A stretch of DNA of 64,000 bases. Origin: Collimonas humicola (GTDB taxonomy: Bacteria > Pseudomonadota > Gammaproteobacteria > Burkholderiales > Burkholderiaceae_D). The first letter of the stretch is position 1; each line of letters starts with the position of its first letter. Of the stretch, positions 47,601 to 55,617 are shown piece by piece. The DNA lies in the NCBI RefSeq assembly GCF_018304945.1, contig NZ_JAGQEE010000007.1, positions 186,001 to 250,000 of the forward strand, given 5' to 3'. The translations under genes were made by a program, and so were the position numbers. The notes under the pieces were generated by a model. It was not told the origin of the DNA, did not search any database, and saw only the letters and a program-made list of their open reading frames with translations.

Positions 47601-50600
47601 CAACGATGCCGACGCCGTTATCGCTTCCCGCAACACCCTCCACATCGGTGCCGCTACCATCGTCAATCGCGAGCATGCACTGCTCGCCAGTTTAGGCGAC
47701 ATGGCCATCGGCGGCGCGCTCGATGCCAATCAGCAAGCCACCGGACAGGCCGCCACGATCACGAACAGTTCCGCTACTATCGATGCCGGAGGCAATCTGT
47801 CGCTGCACAGCGCCAGTCTGCTCAACCAGAATGCGCATTTCAGCACCGAAGAACAGATCGATCCGACCAAGACTGTGCGCGTCACCGAATACCGTTCCTG
47901 GAACAGCGATACCTGGTACCGCGCCGATCAGGTCAGCTGGAGCGACAGCGGCGACGGCGGCATCGTACTGGTGCTGCCGGACGGGAGTCGTTTCGAGAAA
48001 TTCTACAAGCGCGACTACACCCTGACCGTGTCCCAGACCGTGGTCAAGAACAGCGATCCCGGCAAGATCAGCGTTGGCGGCAACCTGCTCCTGTCCGGCA
48101 ACGTCGCCAACGATAAAAGCACCATCATCGCCGGCGGCACGATCTCGGGCCAGACCGGCCACATCGCCAACATCGGCGCCACCGGCACCGTCAACCCGGT
48201 GCAGTACATGACCGCCGGGGAGAACTACTATCACTGGGTCAGCGGCAGTTCGCACGACAACCACTACACCTACGACAACAACGGCCAGGCCTATGATGTT
48301 GCGCTGCCGGCGACGGACATTGCGCTGCCGGTCTGGTCGCTGCAGGAGAACACAAATCCCGGCCATGGCGACAACCCGGCCACGGGCCAGCAGGTCGGTC
48401 CGAGCCAGCTGCCCGGCGCCACAGGCGGCAGCCTCGGCAGCAATCAAGGCGGTCCGGGCATGAGCGGCACTCAGCAAAGCGTCGCCGGCCCTGACGGCCA
48501 GCTGCCCAATCTGCAATTGCCGACCAGCCAGCTCTATCAACTGCACCCGCTGCCGGGCCAGCCGTACCTGATCGTGACCGACCCCGCCTTTACCAGCTAT
48601 CAGCAGTTTCTCAGCAGCGACTACCTGCTGGGCCGGCTCGGCATCGATCCGCAAGCAGTGCATAAGCGCCTGGGCGACGGCTATTACGAACAACAGCTGA
48701 TCACCAACCAGGTCGCGCAACTGACGGGACGGCGCTACCTGGACGGCTACAACAGCAACGAAGACGCCTACCGCGCATTGATGGATGCCGGCGTGGCCAC
48801 TGCCCAGCAGTTCCAGCTGACGCCCGGCGTCGCCCTGAACGATGCGCAAATGGCAGCGCTGACGTCCGATATCGTCTGGCTGGTGACGCAGACGGTGACG
48901 CTGCCCGACGGCAGCAGCACGGAAGTGCTGGCGCCGGTCCTGTACCTGGCGCGGACCAATGCCGGCGACGTGCGCGCCGACGGCGCCCTGATTGCCGGCC
49001 AGAACATCGATCTGAGCATCAACGGCTCACTGGCCAACGGCGGCACGCTGCAGGCCGGCAGCAACCTGATCGTCAATGCCAGCGGCGACATCAGCAACAG
49101 CGGCCGCCTGCAAAGCACGGCCAAGGACGGCACCGTCATCCTCGCTGCGCAAAACGACGTGCGCAGCAGCGGCAGCATCAGCGGCAACCGGGTCGGCATC
49201 CTGGCCGGGCGCGACATCGACCTCGCCAGCACCACCAGCTCTGCGACCAGTAAAAACGGCACCAATATTGGCCTGAACCAGATCGCCAGTGTCAACGCCG
49301 ATCAGTTGTCGATGCTGGCCGGGCGCGACATGAACCTGGCCGCCGCCGATATCAACACCACGGCAGATGCCAGCCTGACAGCCGGACGTGATCTGAGCCT
49401 GACGACAGTCAAGACGCAGAACGGCTACAACGTCACCTACAATGCCGACAATCATCTCTATGAGAACCGGACGCAGGTCAACGGCACGCAGATCCAAAGC
49501 GGCGGTAACCTGACCTTGGCCGCCGGCCAGGATATCAATGCGGCGGCGGCTTATGCCAATGCCGGCGGCCAGTTGACGGCTGTTGCCGGCCGCGATGTCC
49601 ATATCGGCACGGCAGAGCAAACCAGCAGCGTCGATCAGGCAATCTACACGACCTCCAAAGGTATGATGTCGTCGTCCTCCAGCCGCTCGCAGCGCAACGA
49701 CAATGTGACGCAGGCAATCGGCAGCAGCTTCACCGGCAATGGCATCGCTATCCAATCCGGGCGCGACACCACGGTGCAGGGCAGTCAAGTCATTGCCCAG
49801 GGTGATATGAGTCTGAATGCGGGACGTGATCTGAACATCGTCAGCGCCCAGCAAACCAGTCAGAACAGTTTCTCCGTTGAAGAAAAGAAATCCGGTTTCT
49901 CGGGCAGCGTGATGACTGGCGTCAGCTACGGTAAGAGCACGCAAGACATGCGCCAGAACGGCAAGAGCGTCAGTCAGATCGGCAGTGACATCAGCGGTGC
50001 CAATGTGCGTACCAACAGCGGGCGCGATACCACCATCACCGCCAGCACCATCACGGCCGATAAAGATGTCGTCATCTACGCCGGACGCGATATCAACGTC
50101 CTGGCGGCGGCCAATACGCAAAGCGTGCAGAACGACAGTCACAGCAGTGGCACCAGTATCGGCATCATGGGCGGTTTGAATGGCCGTTTCACCAATTTCA
50201 GTCAAACCTCGGCTACACAGAGCGGTAGTGGCAACAGCATGGTGCAAAGCACCAGCCTGATCTCGGCCAATGGCGGCAATCTGAGCATGCAGGCCGGACT
50301 GGACAGCCAATATAAAGGCACAGGCCAAGGCAATGTCACCACGCAAGGTGCGGAACTGCTTGCGCGTGACCGGCTCAGCATCGGCGGTAACGCCGTTGAT
50401 TTGCAGGCGATTCAGGACAGCAGCGCGAACCAGTTCCATGCCAACAGCCGCAGCGTCACCTTAGGCAGTAGCCTGACCGGCACCGTTGGTGGAGCCGTGA
50501 CCGGCATCGGCGATAGAATGACGGCTTCGCAAAATACCAGTAATGACAGGCTCCAGGGCGCGCTGGCGCTCAAAGCCGGTTACGATACTTACAAGCTGGC

Positions 50601-52686
50601 CGGCGCACTGCCCGGCGCCGTCGTTGCAGCCAAGGACAGTATCTCAGCCACGCAGAACGCCCTTGCCGGACCGAACTCTGATGCCCCACCCGGCACCGGC
50701 GGCGCCGGTTTCGGCATCAGCGTCAACCTCGGCGCCAGCCAAAGCCGGCAGGATAGCCAGAATAGCGCTAGTCAGGCGCGCGGCACGACAGCGCAAGCCG
50801 GCAGTATTGACATCACCGCCAGAGAGGGTGATATCAACATGGAAGGCGCCAAGCTGCAGGCACGGGATATCAGTCTCGACGCTGCCAGAAATATCAATCT
50901 GATTGCCGCAAAAAACACCGCTGATCTGCAATCAAGCAACAGCGGCAGCAGCGCTGGTATTGGCGCCACGCTAGGCTCCAACGGTCAGCAGACCGGCCTG
51001 AGTTTCCAGGTCGGCGCTTCGGTCGCCAAGGGCCACGCCAACGGCAGCGAGACGACCTACGATAATACGCAGATCAGCGCCAGCAACCAATTGAGCGTCA
51101 AGAGCGGTGGCGATCTCAACATGATGGGTGCGCAACTGGCCGGCAACCAGGTGACGGCCGATATCGGCGGCAATCTGAACGTCTGGACCCTGCAAGATAA
51201 AAGCAACTTTGACGGCAAGCAGGAAAGCGGTGGTTTCAGCTTGAGCATTTGCGTACCGCCTATCTGCACAGGCCAGATGGTCAGCGGCAGCGTTAGCTAT
51301 ACCAATCAAACGGTCGATCACAACTATCAAAGTGCGGTCGGCCAAAGCGGTATCGCTGCCGGCAGTGGCGGCTTCGATATCAAGGTCAAAGGCAACACCG
51401 ACCTGGTGGGTGCAGCCATTACCAGTACGGCAGACAAAGACAAGAACAACCTGCAAACGGCCAGCTTGACCAGCAGCGATCTGGCCAACAGCCAGCACAC
51501 CAGTTCGTCCAGCGTCAGTGCCGGCGCCTCGACTGGCAGCATCGTCAGCAATATTACGGGCAATGCGCTGGGTAACCTGAACAGCGGCCTCGGCATGCCA
51601 GAGAATGGCGACCAAAGCAGCAGCACCAGCAGCGTCATCAGCCCGGCCAAGATCGTCATCACCGGCACCGGCGATAAAGAGAAGGATGCCCAAAGCCAGG
51701 CCACCGCAGACACGCTCACCAGCCGCGACGCGGCGACGGCGAACGAAGCGCTGGCCAACACACTGACGCTGCAACAAGCGCAGGATCTGCAAGCGCGGCA
51801 ACAACAGGCCCAAGAAAACCAACAAGCCGCCGGATTGGTCGGTTCGGTCTTGACCAATATCGTGGGAGACGTCGCCAAGAACAACAACTGGCCAGATGGC
51901 TCCCTTGAGAAAATAGCCCTGCACGGCATGGTCGGCGTGATCGAAGCGAAGATCGGCGGCAGCAGCACCGCCGGCGGTCTGGCGGCCGGCATGGGCTACG
52001 AAGCGATGGTGCCGGCGATGAGCGAGTATCTGGTCAGTCAGGGCTATCAGCCTGGCACGCAAGCTTTCAACGACATGATGAACCTGGGCGCGACGCTGGT
52101 GGGTGCGGCCTCGGGGATGCTGGCTGGCGGAAGTGTGCAGAGTGCTGCGGCTGGGGCGAATATTGGGTTGGTTGCGGATCGGAATAATCGGCAGTTGCAT
52201 CCGAGTGAGAAAGAGCTTGCCAAGACGCTGGCGCAAAACAGTAACGGAAAATACACGGTGGAACAGGTCGAAGATCAAATGCGCGGCATGTCCATGACAA
52301 CCAATGGTAAAACGGAAGCAGGAAAGCCAGATGTCATTATTGGCACGAATCTTGGTGATGGAAAATGGATCATGGCAGGCACGACGGCCTACGGCACTAT
52401 TCTGGCGACTAGTCCCAATCCCGTGGCTGCTGCTGGGGCTGCAACACAGTTTGCCATTGCTAGTTCGGCGACTGTAGTTGGATTGGGAGCTGGTGCATTG
52501 GAACAATTGTTGCGGCCTAATTTGGGGCAGGTTTGGGTTGGTGGCGGGGTTGATTTATTTACTGGCTCCTTGGGAAATAAATTTCCGTTACTTAGCCCAG
52601 CTTTTACTGAATTTGGCGAGGTAATAAAAAATACGACTCCGGCGAACAATCTGCAAAACACAATGAACAATACAGGGAAAAAATGA
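44602..52686 (+). CDS. CdiA-like two-partner secreted exoprotein with C-terminal toxin candidate
   Basis: 2694 residues. It opens with an extended signal peptide region (MNKQAYRVIFNRARGMLMVV) and a TPS domain (about 70-320) with NPNGITCSGCGFINTSRG. Degenerate filamentous-haemagglutinin repeats (LDNS.G.I, AG..L.N) run from about 330 to 1060. A non-repetitive segment near 1250-1430 (LPTSQLYQLHP, YLIVTDPAFTSYQQFL) matches the receptor-binding and YP-type region of CdiA proteins. A second repeat region (DISNSGRLQS, GRDINVLAAANTQS) reaches about 2300. The conserved pre-toxin end ADRNNRQLHPSEKELAK lies near 2523, and the final 165 residues are unlike the rest in codon use. No VENN motif is present. 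The tail has a hydrophobic segment (about 2598-2635). The following gene is a plausible immunity protein. Confidence 0.9.
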   Translation: MNKQAYRVIFNRARGMLMVVAENASRQGKGAAGDSDARISALPLMRFAPLGLMVAALFGHVTVVQAQMVAYKNGGPRPTIDQSANGRPLVQIVTPNAAGVSHNRYDQYNVDSNGVILNNTRTATQTQLGGYIDGNPNLAGGSARIVLNEVMGSGRSQLNGYTEVAGQRAEVIIANPNGITCSGCGFINTSRGVLTTGTPVFGGDGSLGALRVTRGDIQINGMNAGNTDQTDLIARSVQVNGQLWANSLHVVTGANQVNYGDLGVQVIQGEGVVPSVGIDVAALGGMYAGKIMLKGTEQGVGVVSAGNIAASAGDVTIDSAGLVKLSGATNASGNIVLRSDADVSNDGTLYARQAIHIGNAGQMRNSGTIAAGADVNLRAGSIDSSGTLGAGIDANGLASQPGSLALVADGAVAAVGQNTATGHIGIQGASLNLAGARTTAGGNVDLTATAGDIDHAGASLLAGDGSNVSAAGALNNRQGEINANQLNIHAANLDNRQGRLIQTGAAGGSVDVADTLDNRNGGMLQTNGDDLTLTPQTLLNDSGTIAHAGKGMLTIGSGAIGSLSNQGGSIGGNGQLKVAMAAVNNQSGKLFAARQAEIRSGNLNNSGGYVGAASLHLASATINNQGGTVESSAGDLTVSGTDLVNDGGTLQSLGGNLALDNNGNLSNRSGGFIGSSAALTLRAGSIDNAGGAIYGAGGVSLASAGEFNNDGGAIQSDADASLQAGGALSNQGGRIETNGSTASLSLAAGTLDNSAGRIANAGTGTTSMRSAHISNAGGVLGGNGDVTLTANALDNSRQGQVIASGNLALHISNMLNNSAGKLYAGRSLAFDQAGAVIDNSNGSISADGNIVLHSASLDNSSGSIVTGSGNIDLQQSGVIANHAGQIAAATDLDLAAGTLTGDGTVIAGHDAELSLQGDYIHSAANRITANRNLQLNATGALTNNGTLQAADGLTLTAGNIINAQSALINSGATVLLAQQNLLNQGRIYGDGIALSAATLTNDADAVIASRNTLHIGAATIVNREHALLASLGDMAIGGALDANQQATGQAATITNSSATIDAGGNLSLHSASLLNQNAHFSTEEQIDPTKTVRVTEYRSWNSDTWYRADQVSWSDSGDGGIVLVLPDGSRFEKFYKRDYTLTVSQTVVKNSDPGKISVGGNLLLSGNVANDKSTIIAGGTISGQTGHIANIGATGTVNPVQYMTAGENYYHWVSGSSHDNHYTYDNNGQAYDVALPATDIALPVWSLQENTNPGHGDNPATGQQVGPSQLPGATGGSLGSNQGGPGMSGTQQSVAGPDGQLPNLQLPTSQLYQLHPLPGQPYLIVTDPAFTSYQQFLSSDYLLGRLGIDPQAVHKRLGDGYYEQQLITNQVAQLTGRRYLDGYNSNEDAYRALMDAGVATAQQFQLTPGVALNDAQMAALTSDIVWLVTQTVTLPDGSSTEVLAPVLYLARTNAGDVRADGALIAGQNIDLSINGSLANGGTLQAGSNLIVNASGDISNSGRLQSTAKDGTVILAAQNDVRSSGSISGNRVGILAGRDIDLASTTSSATSKNGTNIGLNQIASVNADQLSMLAGRDMNLAAADINTTADASLTAGRDLSLTTVKTQNGYNVTYNADNHLYENRTQVNGTQIQSGGNLTLAAGQDINAAAAYANAGGQLTAVAGRDVHIGTAEQTSSVDQAIYTTSKGMMSSSSSRSQRNDNVTQAIGSSFTGNGIAIQSGRDTTVQGSQVIAQGDMSLNAGRDLNIVSAQQTSQNSFSVEEKKSGFSGSVMTGVSYGKSTQDMRQNGKSVSQIGSDISGANVRTNSGRDTTITASTITADKDVVIYAGRDINVLAAANTQSVQNDSHSSGTSIGIMGGLNGRFTNFSQTSATQSGSGNSMVQSTSLISANGGNLSMQAGLDSQYKGTGQGNVTTQGAELLARDRLSIGGNAVDLQAIQDSSANQFHANSRSVTLGSSLTGTVGGAVTGIGDRMTASQNTSNDRLQGALALKAGYDTYKLAGALPGAVVAAKDSISATQNALAGPNSDAPPGTGGAGFGISVNLGASQSRQDSQNSASQARGTTAQAGSIDITAREGDINMEGAKLQARDISLDAARNINLIAAKNTADLQSSNSGSSAGIGATLGSNGQQTGLSFQVGASVAKGHANGSETTYDNTQISASNQLSVKSGGDLNMMGAQLAGNQVTADIGGNLNVWTLQDKSNFDGKQESGGFSLSICVPPICTGQMVSGSVSYTNQTVDHNYQSAVGQSGIAAGSGGFDIKVKGNTDLVGAAITSTADKDKNNLQTASLTSSDLANSQHTSSSSVSAGASTGSIVSNITGNALGNLNSGLGMPENGDQSSSTSSVISPAKIVITGTGDKEKDAQSQATADTLTSRDAATANEALANTLTLQQAQDLQARQQQAQENQQAAGLVGSVLTNIVGDVAKNNNWPDGSLEKIALHGMVGVIEAKIGGSSTAGGLAAGMGYEAMVPAMSEYLVSQGYQPGTQAFNDMMNLGATLVGAASGMLAGGSVQSAAAGANIGLVADRNNRQLHPSEKELAKTLAQNSNGKYTVEQVEDQMRGMSMTTNGKTEAGKPDVIIGTNLGDGKWIMAGTTAYGTILATSPNPVAAAGAATQFAIASSATVVGLGAGALEQLLRPNLGQVWVGGGVDLFTGSLGNKFPLLSPAFTEFGEVIKNTTPANNLQNTMNNTGKK

Positions 52687-52946
52687 AATTAATAAGAGAT
52701 GGGAATTTTTCTCCTTGGTTTAGAATTTTTCTCGCATTTGGTGGTCTGTTCATAATGTATCTGTCATATCAATTTTTGACAGAAATATGGATGTATTTAG
52801 GATTGACATCAGGGCTTGCTATAGGGGCTATTGGTGCATATGCGGAAAAAGCAAATGCACTTAAATTAAAACCCTTTGACAACACCTATAAAAAAGCCAA
52901 AGACAGCTACAAAGAAGAAGCAGAAAAAAATAATCAAGCGAGGTGA
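52683..52946 (+). CDS. Small two-helix membrane protein, candidate CdiI immunity protein
   Basis: 87 residues; its ATG overlaps the TGA of the exoprotein gene (ATGA). Two membrane helices are visible at about 13-30 (FLAFGGLFIMYLSYQFL) and 33-52 (MYLGLTSGLAIGAIGAYA), followed by a charged Lys/Glu tail. GC is clearly lower than in the island. Position, size and composition fit an immunity protein specific to the toxin end. A membrane location would suit a toxin acting at the inner membrane. No family recognised; function inferred from position. Confidence 0.65.
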   Translation: MKLIRDGNFSPWFRIFLAFGGLFIMYLSYQFLTEIWMYLGLTSGLAIGAIGAYAEKANALKLKPFDNTYKKAKDSYKEEAEKNNQAR

Positions 52947-53052
52947 GCCGTTGTGTTCGCACAAATCAGGATCTCGTCTGAATCGGAGGCGGCGAAATCA
53001 TGCCGTACCTGGGCCGCTTATCGAGGTACCTTATTGATAATTTTTAAAAGCA

Positions 53053-54141
53053 TTAACCGAAGCAGACCGCATAAGCCGGCGGCAGGTTGCTGCTTAGCGC
53101 TTGCCAGGTATCGCCGCCATTTTCGGATAGCCAGACGCCGCCGGTGGTGGACGCCATCAGCAGGGTGCGGCCATCGTCCGCCACCGCCAGCCCGTGCCGG
53201 TATATCAGGTCGTAGCAATGCTGCTGAGGCAGGCCGGTGCGCAGCACGCTGAACGACTTTCCGCCGTCGACAGTGCGCGTGACCGCCAGTGCCGCATCGA
53301 CCGGGATGCGCGTCTGATCGGCCACGGCAGGGACGAACCAGGCGGTGTCGCCATCGTTCGGATGGACCGCTACCGCGAAGCCGAAATTCGATAATGGCAC
53401 TTCGGTGATTTCCTGCCAGTCGGCGCCGGCATTGGTCGAGCGCCAGATGCCGTTATGATGCTGGCACCACAATTTATCCGGTGCGCCTGCGGCCCGCGCA
53501 ATCCGATGCGGGTCCTGGATCCGCTGGTCGTCGGCCCGTTCGGGCGGCATGTAAGTGGCGCGCATGCCTTTGGCGCTGGGCGACCAGCTGGCGCCACCGT
53601 CGTGCGTGACCCAGGCGCCGCCGCAGGAAATGCCGACCAGGATATGGCGGCTGTCGCGCGGATCGACGCAGATGCTGTGCAGGCCCGGCACGTCGTAGCC
53701 GCCGCCGAACCATTCGCTGCGCTCGGGAGCCTCCCACAAAGATTGCACCAAAGTCCATGAAGCGCCACGGTCGGGCGAGCGGAACAAGCCGCCCGGCAGG
53801 GTGCCTGCCCAGAGCACGCCAGGCTCGTCGGCGCCGCCGCAAGCCAGCGACCAGATGAACCTGAGCGTCCAGTCAACCGGGTCCGCACTGTCTGCCGGCT
53901 TGATGGGATAGCTGGGAGCGGCAATTTCCGTCCACTGCTCGGAACCGGCATCGCGGCGATGCAGTTTCACGCCGAAGTGCCCGAGATTGAGTGCTGCGTA
54001 AAGCGATCCGTCGCGCGGATCCGGCAACATCATCGTGACCGGCTCGCCGAGAAACGCAGTGGCCGCGAAGTCCCATTTTCCTGCGCGGCGCACCAGTTCG
54101 AACAATCCCTTGCGAGTGGCAATCCAGGCGCGGTCACTCAT
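53053..54141 (-). CDS. BNR/Asp-box beta-propeller protein (exo-sialidase-like)
   Basis: 362 residues from ATG 54141 with GGAGG six nt upstream. At least five Asp-box repeats (SPDRGASW, THDGGASW, STNAGADW, TVDGGKSF, SENGGDTW) indicate a beta-propeller. No signal peptide, and no catalytic sialidase residues can be assigned, so a binding or scaffold role is equally likely. It is transcribed together with the MoaD/ThiS-like gene (2-nt gap) and overlaps the edge of the secretion island at its 3' end. Confidence 0.82.
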   Translation of the reverse strand: MSDRAWIATRKGLFELVRRAGKWDFAATAFLGEPVTMMLPDPRDGSLYAALNLGHFGVKLHRRDAGSEQWTEIAAPSYPIKPADSADPVDWTLRFIWSLACGGADEPGVLWAGTLPGGLFRSPDRGASWTLVQSLWEAPERSEWFGGGYDVPGLHSICVDPRDSRHILVGISCGGAWVTHDGGASWSPSAKGMRATYMPPERADDQRIQDPHRIARAAGAPDKLWCQHHNGIWRSTNAGADWQEITEVPLSNFGFAVAVHPNDGDTAWFVPAVADQTRIPVDAALAVTRTVDGGKSFSVLRTGLPQQHCYDLIYRHGLAVADDGRTLLMASTTGGVWLSENGGDTWQALSSNLPPAYAVCFG

Positions 54142-54143
54142 GA

Positions 54144-54413
54144 TCAACCTCCAGAAAGTGCTTGCAGAACGTGAACCGTACTTCCGGTCCCGAGCGGGAC
54201 GTCAAGGTGGATACGGTCACGCACGGTATGGCCGTCGATGAAAACGGCGACATTCGGGCGCAGCCGGCCCTGGTCATCGAGCACATAGCTGCGCAGGCGC
54301 GGATTGGCCGAGAACGCATTCTCCAGTCCGGCACGCAGGGTGGCGGCATCGGTGTGAATCTCCGGCACGTCGGTAAAACGCGCCAGCTGGGGGGTAAAAA
54401 TGAGAGTCGCCAT
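54144..54413 (-). CDS. MoaD/ThiS-like small protein
   Basis: 89 residues with a beta-grasp pattern and a C-terminal LSGG ending in the diglycine typical of sulfur-carrier or ubiquitin-like proteins. VAVFIDGHTVRD fits the MoaD/ThiS fold. No adenylating or molybdopterin-synthase partner is nearby; its operon partner is the BNR propeller gene. The role of this pair is not known to me. Confidence 0.78.
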   Translation of the reverse strand: MATLIFTPQLARFTDVPEIHTDAATLRAGLENAFSANPRLRSYVLDDQGRLRPNVAVFIDGHTVRDRIHLDVPLGTGSTVHVLQALSGG

Positions 54414-54691
54414 GGCTTCTCCGGGGTAGTCGGGCGAGGTCGTTTCGTACTTGAACTGCCGGGCAGACGGGGTCGTCCGCAGGAAGAATATTTTGATATG
54501 AAAAGCAGAAATAAGCTATCTCAATTTCAGATTCGGCTCATATACGCTCCCGCGGCTATCTCTTAGCATTTTAGTCATATAGCAGAGCGCTTCCGATCCA
54601 GCCGGGATTACAAGGCGCCACAAAAAAGATTCGCACTGCACCCGCAGGCTGTGCGGATGTTCATAAATAAAAACCACCTTAGGAGCAGAAA

Positions 54692-55414
54692 ATGAGAGAA
54701 CGCATTGCCACATTTCCAAAATTGATAACCTTTTCCGTCATTGCAGCATTGGCGGCTCCTGTGATGGCGCAGCAAGCCGGCGATACGATCGTTAGTGCCG
54801 GATGGGCGCATATTTCACCGCAAGATTCCAGCGAGCCGCTGAAAATCAGCGGCAACGCAATCCACGACTCCGGCGCCGGTGTCGCCAACGCCGATACCCT
54901 GGCTTTGCAAATCACACATTTCCTGACCGATCATTTCGCCATCACGGCCGATATGGGAATGCCGCCGACATTCAAGCTTGCCGGCGAAGGGGCGTTGGAG
55001 AGAGTCGGGCAAATCGGCACAGCCAAGCTGTGGAGCCCGGCTTTGCTGGCCAAGTATTATTTCGGCGATGCCCAGAGCAAATTCCGGCCCTTCGTCGGAG
55101 TCGGGGCCGCCTACGTCTGGTACTCCGATATCAGGACCACGGATAAATTCGTCCAGACTCTCAGCGGGATGACGGCCGGTAATACGAGCAGCCCTACCAG
55201 CGTGAGTCTGAGCAATTCGCTGGCGCCGGTCGCCAATATTGGTCTCGCTTACAATTTCGACAAAAACTGGTCTGCGAATTTTTCAGTGTCATACGTGAAA
55301 TTGAAAACTGCGGCCGACCTGACTACGCAAACCCCTGCTGGTCCGGTGTACAGCACGACCAAGCTGACGCTGGATCCAATCGTTACGCTGTTGACTGTCG
55401 GTTATCGTTTCTGA
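54692..55414 (+). CDS. OmpW-family outer-membrane protein
   Basis: 240 residues with AGGAGCAG before the ATG and a signal peptide cleaved near VMA-QQA. The mature protein has the eight-strand OmpW barrel pattern: VSAGWAHISPQDSS, LTDHFAITADMGMPPTFKL, LWSPALLAKYYFGDAQSKFRPFVGVGAAYVW and a final TVGYRF ending in Phe. A small hydrophobic-compound porin; stand-alone. Confidence 0.92.
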   Translation: MRERIATFPKLITFSVIAALAAPVMAQQAGDTIVSAGWAHISPQDSSEPLKISGNAIHDSGAGVANADTLALQITHFLTDHFAITADMGMPPTFKLAGEGALERVGQIGTAKLWSPALLAKYYFGDAQSKFRPFVGVGAAYVWYSDIRTTDKFVQTLSGMTAGNTSSPTSVSLSNSLAPVANIGLAYNFDKNWSANFSVSYVKLKTAADLTTQTPAGPVYSTTKLTLDPIVTLLTVGYRF

Positions 55415-55617
55415 TTTTCTGCTTTTGGCTCGGCGCATGGATCAATAAAGAGAGCGTCTTTTTCTATCTGAGAGTGTCCGTGCTGCATTTTCCGGTCGGG
55501 CCTGGGGCTGAAACTTACTCTTCCGCTGCGGCAGGTCAGCCGCATTGCCGATGGGGCGCTCGCCGGGATTGATTGTCATTATAATGAGGCGGTCATCGAT
55601 CCCTGCGAGCGCTCCGC

